Positions 4,175 through 6,478 of a stretch of DNA of 6,478 nt are shown here, in pieces (within the stretch, counting starts at the first letter, position 1; every line of letters begins with the position of its first letter). Made by a program: the position numbers and the translations under genes. The DNA is from a bacterium. GTDB lineage: Bacteria; Hydrogenedentota; Hydrogenedentia; Hydrogenedentiales; SLHB01. The DNA lies in NCBI GenBank assembly GCA_024231375.1, contig JAAEQP010001724.1, positions 1 to 6,478 on the forward strand, read 5' to 3'. The notes under the pieces are model-generated. The model was given only the letters and a program-made list of their open reading frames with translations, did not search any database and was not told the origin of the DNA.

Positions 4175-6478
4175 ATTCTGTATAGACGATATCGACCGAA
4201 TCGTTGACGAAATCGGGAGGGACCAGGATGCCCTCATTCCGATTCTTCACGCGATCCAGGGCCGGTATCGGTACCTTCCCGACGCCGCGCTGCAACGCGT
4301 GTGCGAGACGACCCGTATCTCGCCCGCCACCGTTGAAGGCGTCGTGTCGTTCTTCGCGCGCTTCCGCCGGAAGCCCGTGGGGCGGCACACCATCCATGTG
4401 TGCGACGGGACGGCGTGCCACGTGAAAGGCGCGCCCGCGGTCTACGACGCGTTTGCGAAGGAACTCGGGCTACCCGACGGTGAAGACACGGATGCCAAAG
4501 GCGAGTTCACCTTGCAGCGGATTGCGTGCCTGGGATGTTGCACATTGGCGCCCGCCGTCCAAATCGACCGCGTCACCTATGGCCACGTCCACGCCGACAC
4601 CGTGTCAACCGTTATCGAGGATTTCCTGGCCCACGAGGCGGAGCGGCGCGAGAAGCCCTTGCAGCAGGAAGATGGCGACGACCTCGCCGAGGCGGAGATC
4701 CGCGTTGGGCTGGGTTCGTGCTGCATTGCGGGCGGAAGCGACAAGGTCCGGGTTGCGCTTGAAGAGACCCTGGAGTCCATCGACACACCCGTCCGCGTGA
4801 AACGGGTCAGTTGCGTGGGCATGTGCCACCAGACGCCGCTTCTGGAGATTGTGCTTCCGAATCGGCCGACACTGCTCTACGCCAAAGTTCAGGCGGACGA
4901 CGTCGCGGATATCGTGTCCCGGCATTTCACGCCGAGCAAACCGATGGCCCGCTTCCGGAAAGGCGTCGGGCGGTGGGTCCAGAATCTGTACACCGACGAA
5001 GGACGCGACGTGGTCGAGCGCCGTGCCATCGACGTACGCGACAAACCGGTGGCGGCGTTTCTCGATGGTCAGCGCAGATTGGCCACGGAATACTGCGGCG
5101 CCATCGACCCGACCGACCTTGAGGAATACACCCGCCTCGGCGGCTTTGAAGCGTTGCGCGGGTGTCTGGGACTGTCGACAGACGACGACAGCAGGATACT
5201 CGACCCACCAGCCATCATCGACACACTTCTGGACAGCGGACTCCGTGGCCGCGGCGGCGCGGGCTTCCCGTCCGCGCGTAAATGGGACATGGTGCGCAAG
5301 GCGTCCGGAGACCGAAAGTTCGTGGTCTGCAATGGCGACGAGGGCGACCCCGGCGCCTTTATGGACCGCATGATTCTCGAGTCGTATCCCTTCCGCGTCA
5401 TCGAAGGCATGCTTGTGGCATCGGTGGCCGTTGGGGCTCACGAAGGAATCCTGTATATCCGAGCCGAATACCCTCTGGCCGTGGATCGCGTCAAGGAAGC
5501 CATCGCCCGATGCGAGGCCGCGGGCTATCTGGGCGACAATGTCCTGGGGAGTGGCCACACATTCAACCTCCGCGTGATGGCGGCCGCGGGCGCGTTTGTG
5601 TGCGGCGAGGAAACCGCACTGCTTGCTTCGCTCGAAGGCCGCAGAGGAACGCCCGAGTTTCGGCCACCCTATCCCGCCGAATGCGGCCTCTATGGATGCC
5701 CCACGCTGGTGAACAACACCGAGACCTTTGCCTTGGTGCCGTGGATTGTGCGCAATGGCGCCGAAGCCTTTGCCGAAATGGGTACCGAACACAGCAAAGG
5801 AACCAAGGTCTTCTCGCTCGCCGGCAAGGTGAACCGGGGCGGCCTTATCGAAGTGCCTATGGGCGTGACGATTCGCGAGATCGTCGAGCGCATCGGCGGC
5901 GGTGTGCAGGGCTCGGGGACCTTCAAGGCCGTGCAGGTGGGCGGCCCGTCCGGCGGCTGCATCCCTGCGTCGCTGGCCGACACGTCCGTCGACTACGAAG
6001 CCTTGGCCGACGCGGGGGCTATGATGGGGTCAGGCGGGCTTGTGGTCCTTGACGACAAGGACTGCATGGTGGAAATGGCGCGGTATTTTCTGTCGTTTAC
6101 CCAGTTGGAGTCGTGCGGGAAATGCACGCCCTGCCGCGTGGGCACCAAGCGGATGCTGGACATTCTCACGAGGCTGTGCGAAGGCAAGGCCGAGTCAGCC
6201 GACCTGGACCAATTGGAGCGCCTTGCCGGAAGCGTCAAAGAGCAGAGCCTGTGCGGTCTGGGGAAGACGGCCCCGAACCCCATATTGACCACGCTACGGT
6301 ACTTCCGCGATGAGTTTGAAGCCCATGTGGAGGGGCGTTGTCCCGCGGGGGCCTGCAAGGCGCTCATCACGTACTCGGTCACGGAGGATTGTATCGGGTG
6401 TACAAAGTGCGCCCAGAAGTGTCCCGCCGATGCGATTGCGCTTCGGCCCTATGAACAGCACGAGATCGACGCGGAGAA
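4161..6478 (+). CDS. HydC-HydB type NuoE-NuoF-ferredoxin fusion (3' truncated by window)
   Basis: ATG 4161 overlaps the previous stop by 14 bp. The frame stays open for 772 codons to the window edge, so the 3' end is missing. Residues 1-155 are a NuoE/HydC thioredoxin-fold domain with [2Fe-2S] ligands C81-x4-C86 and C123-x3-C127. Residues 180-250 are a second such domain with C187, C188, C218 and C222. Residues 345-710 are the NuoF/HydB core. It contains GRGGAGFP (363-370) with Lys374, NGDEGDPGAFMDR (391-403) for FMN/NAD(P)H, CGEETALLASLEG (481-493), and N3 [4Fe-4S] ligands C652-x2-C655-x2-C658 plus C698. Residues 722-754 hold His722, C727 and C732, then the first ferredoxin motif C744-x2-C747-x2-C750-x3-C754-Pro. 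A second [4Fe-4S] motif is expected just past the edge. NGDEGDPGA and the C-terminal ferredoxin point to HydB/HndC/HoxF-type enzymes rather than complex I NuoF. The reaction is electron exchange between NAD(P)H and Fe-S/ferredoxin through FMN in the cytoplasm. The terminal partner (hydrogenase, formate dehydrogenase or other) is not in the window. Confidence 0.9.
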   Translation, partial: MQEVRFCIDDIDRIVDEIGRDQDALIPILHAIQGRYRYLPDAALQRVCETTRISPATVEGVVSFFARFRRKPVGRHTIHVCDGTACHVKGAPAVYDAFAKELGLPDGEDTDAKGEFTLQRIACLGCCTLAPAVQIDRVTYGHVHADTVSTVIEDFLAHEAERREKPLQQEDGDDLAEAEIRVGLGSCCIAGGSDKVRVALEETLESIDTPVRVKRVSCVGMCHQTPLLEIVLPNRPTLLYAKVQADDVADIVSRHFTPSKPMARFRKGVGRWVQNLYTDEGRDVVERRAIDVRDKPVAAFLDGQRRLATEYCGAIDPTDLEEYTRLGGFEALRGCLGLSTDDDSRILDPPAIIDTLLDSGLRGRGGAGFPSARKWDMVRKASGDRKFVVCNGDEGDPGAFMDRMILESYPFRVIEGMLVASVAVGAHEGILYIRAEYPLAVDRVKEAIARCEAAGYLGDNVLGSGHTFNLRVMAAAGAFVCGEETALLASLEGRRGTPEFRPPYPAECGLYGCPTLVNNTETFALVPWIVRNGAEAFAEMGTEHSKGTKVFSLAGKVNRGGLIEVPMGVTIREIVERIGGGVQGSGTFKAVQVGGPSGGCIPASLADTSVDYEALADAGAMMGSGGLVVLDDKDCMVEMARYFLSFTQLESCGKCTPCRVGTKRMLDILTRLCEGKAESADLDQLERLAGSVKEQSLCGLGKTAPNPILTTLRYFRDEFEAHVEGRCPAGACKALITYSVTEDCIGCTKCAQKCPADAIALRPYEQHEIDAE

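Noticed and set aside
4204..4425. Possible small + strand gene starting at 4204
   Set aside because: It is out of frame with the NuoE domain, which starts at 4161 and has all four [2Fe-2S] cysteines in the other frame.
4600..4720. Possible frameshift separating NuoE and NuoF genes
   Set aside because: Codons were followed base by base from 4161 to 6478 and stay in one frame without a stop, so the fusion is read as genuine in this sequence.
4605..5792. 395-codon open frame on the - strand
   Set aside because: It lies antisense to the HydC-HydB fusion, whose motifs are strong across the whole span. The product shows no coherent domain; it is a GC-rich codon shadow.
5282..6052. 256-codon + strand frame in the NuoF region
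   Set aside because: It is the shifted frame of the fusion gene. The real frame carries GRGGAGFP, NGDEGDPGA and CGEETA across the same bases.
4161..6478. Identity as complex I NuoE/NuoF
   Set aside because: The NGDEGDPGA motif, the N-terminal [2Fe-2S] domain and the C-terminal ferredoxin match HydB/HndC-type proteins. No other Nuo genes are visible.

Overview
The window is GC-rich and appears to be coding from end to end. Six genes, all on the + strand, are packed into what looks like one transcription unit. Adjacent genes are separated by 1 bp or overlap by 4, 4, 11 and 14 bp. No promoter, terminator, RNA gene, mobile element or CRISPR array was seen. The first and last genes run off the edges. 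High GC, Tat-exported iron-sulfur proteins and propeller proteins with NHL and PQQ-like repeats suggest an uncultured bacterium of the PVC/Hydrogenedentota/Lentisphaerae type. That placement is an inference from protein style with low confidence; no marker gene is present.

Layout: (1) the 3' end of an NHL-repeat beta-propeller protein with a Cys-Gly-Cys-Cys motif (1-388). (2) A 67-aa protein with a Tat-like N-terminus and four cysteines in a C-x5-C-x2-C-x5-C pattern (390-593). (3) A Tat-exported ferredoxin-like protein with 17 cysteines, enough for about four [4Fe-4S] clusters (590-1153). (4) A NosR/NapH-like polytopic membrane polyferredoxin with two CxxxCP motifs, two cytoplasmic-side [4Fe-4S] motifs and extra periplasmic-side cysteines (1150-2436). 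(5) A membrane-anchored PQQ-like beta-propeller protein with three predicted membrane helices and a periplasmic helical hairpin (2426-4174). (6) One uninterrupted frame from 4161 to the window end. It encodes a NuoE/HydC-like [2Fe-2S] domain, a second thioredoxin-fold [2Fe-2S] domain, a NuoF/HydB FMN/NAD(P)H core with the N3 [4Fe-4S] site, and the start of a C-terminal 2x[4Fe-4S] ferredoxin. It is a natural HydC-HydB (HndA-HndC) fusion, cut only by the window edge.

Working model (inference): genes 2-5 look like a membrane and periplasmic electron-transfer module, with iron-sulfur carriers outside, a polyferredoxin across the membrane and propeller partners. Gene 6 is a cytoplasmic NAD(P)H:FMN:ferredoxin module of the kind found in electron-bifurcating hydrogenases and related oxidoreductases. 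Their co-transcription suggests a route connecting the cytoplasmic NAD(P)H/ferredoxin pool to the periplasm. The individual families resemble known ones, but the combination is not a standard textbook complex (it is not Rnf, Nqr, Nuo or Nap). It is the most interesting signal in the window.
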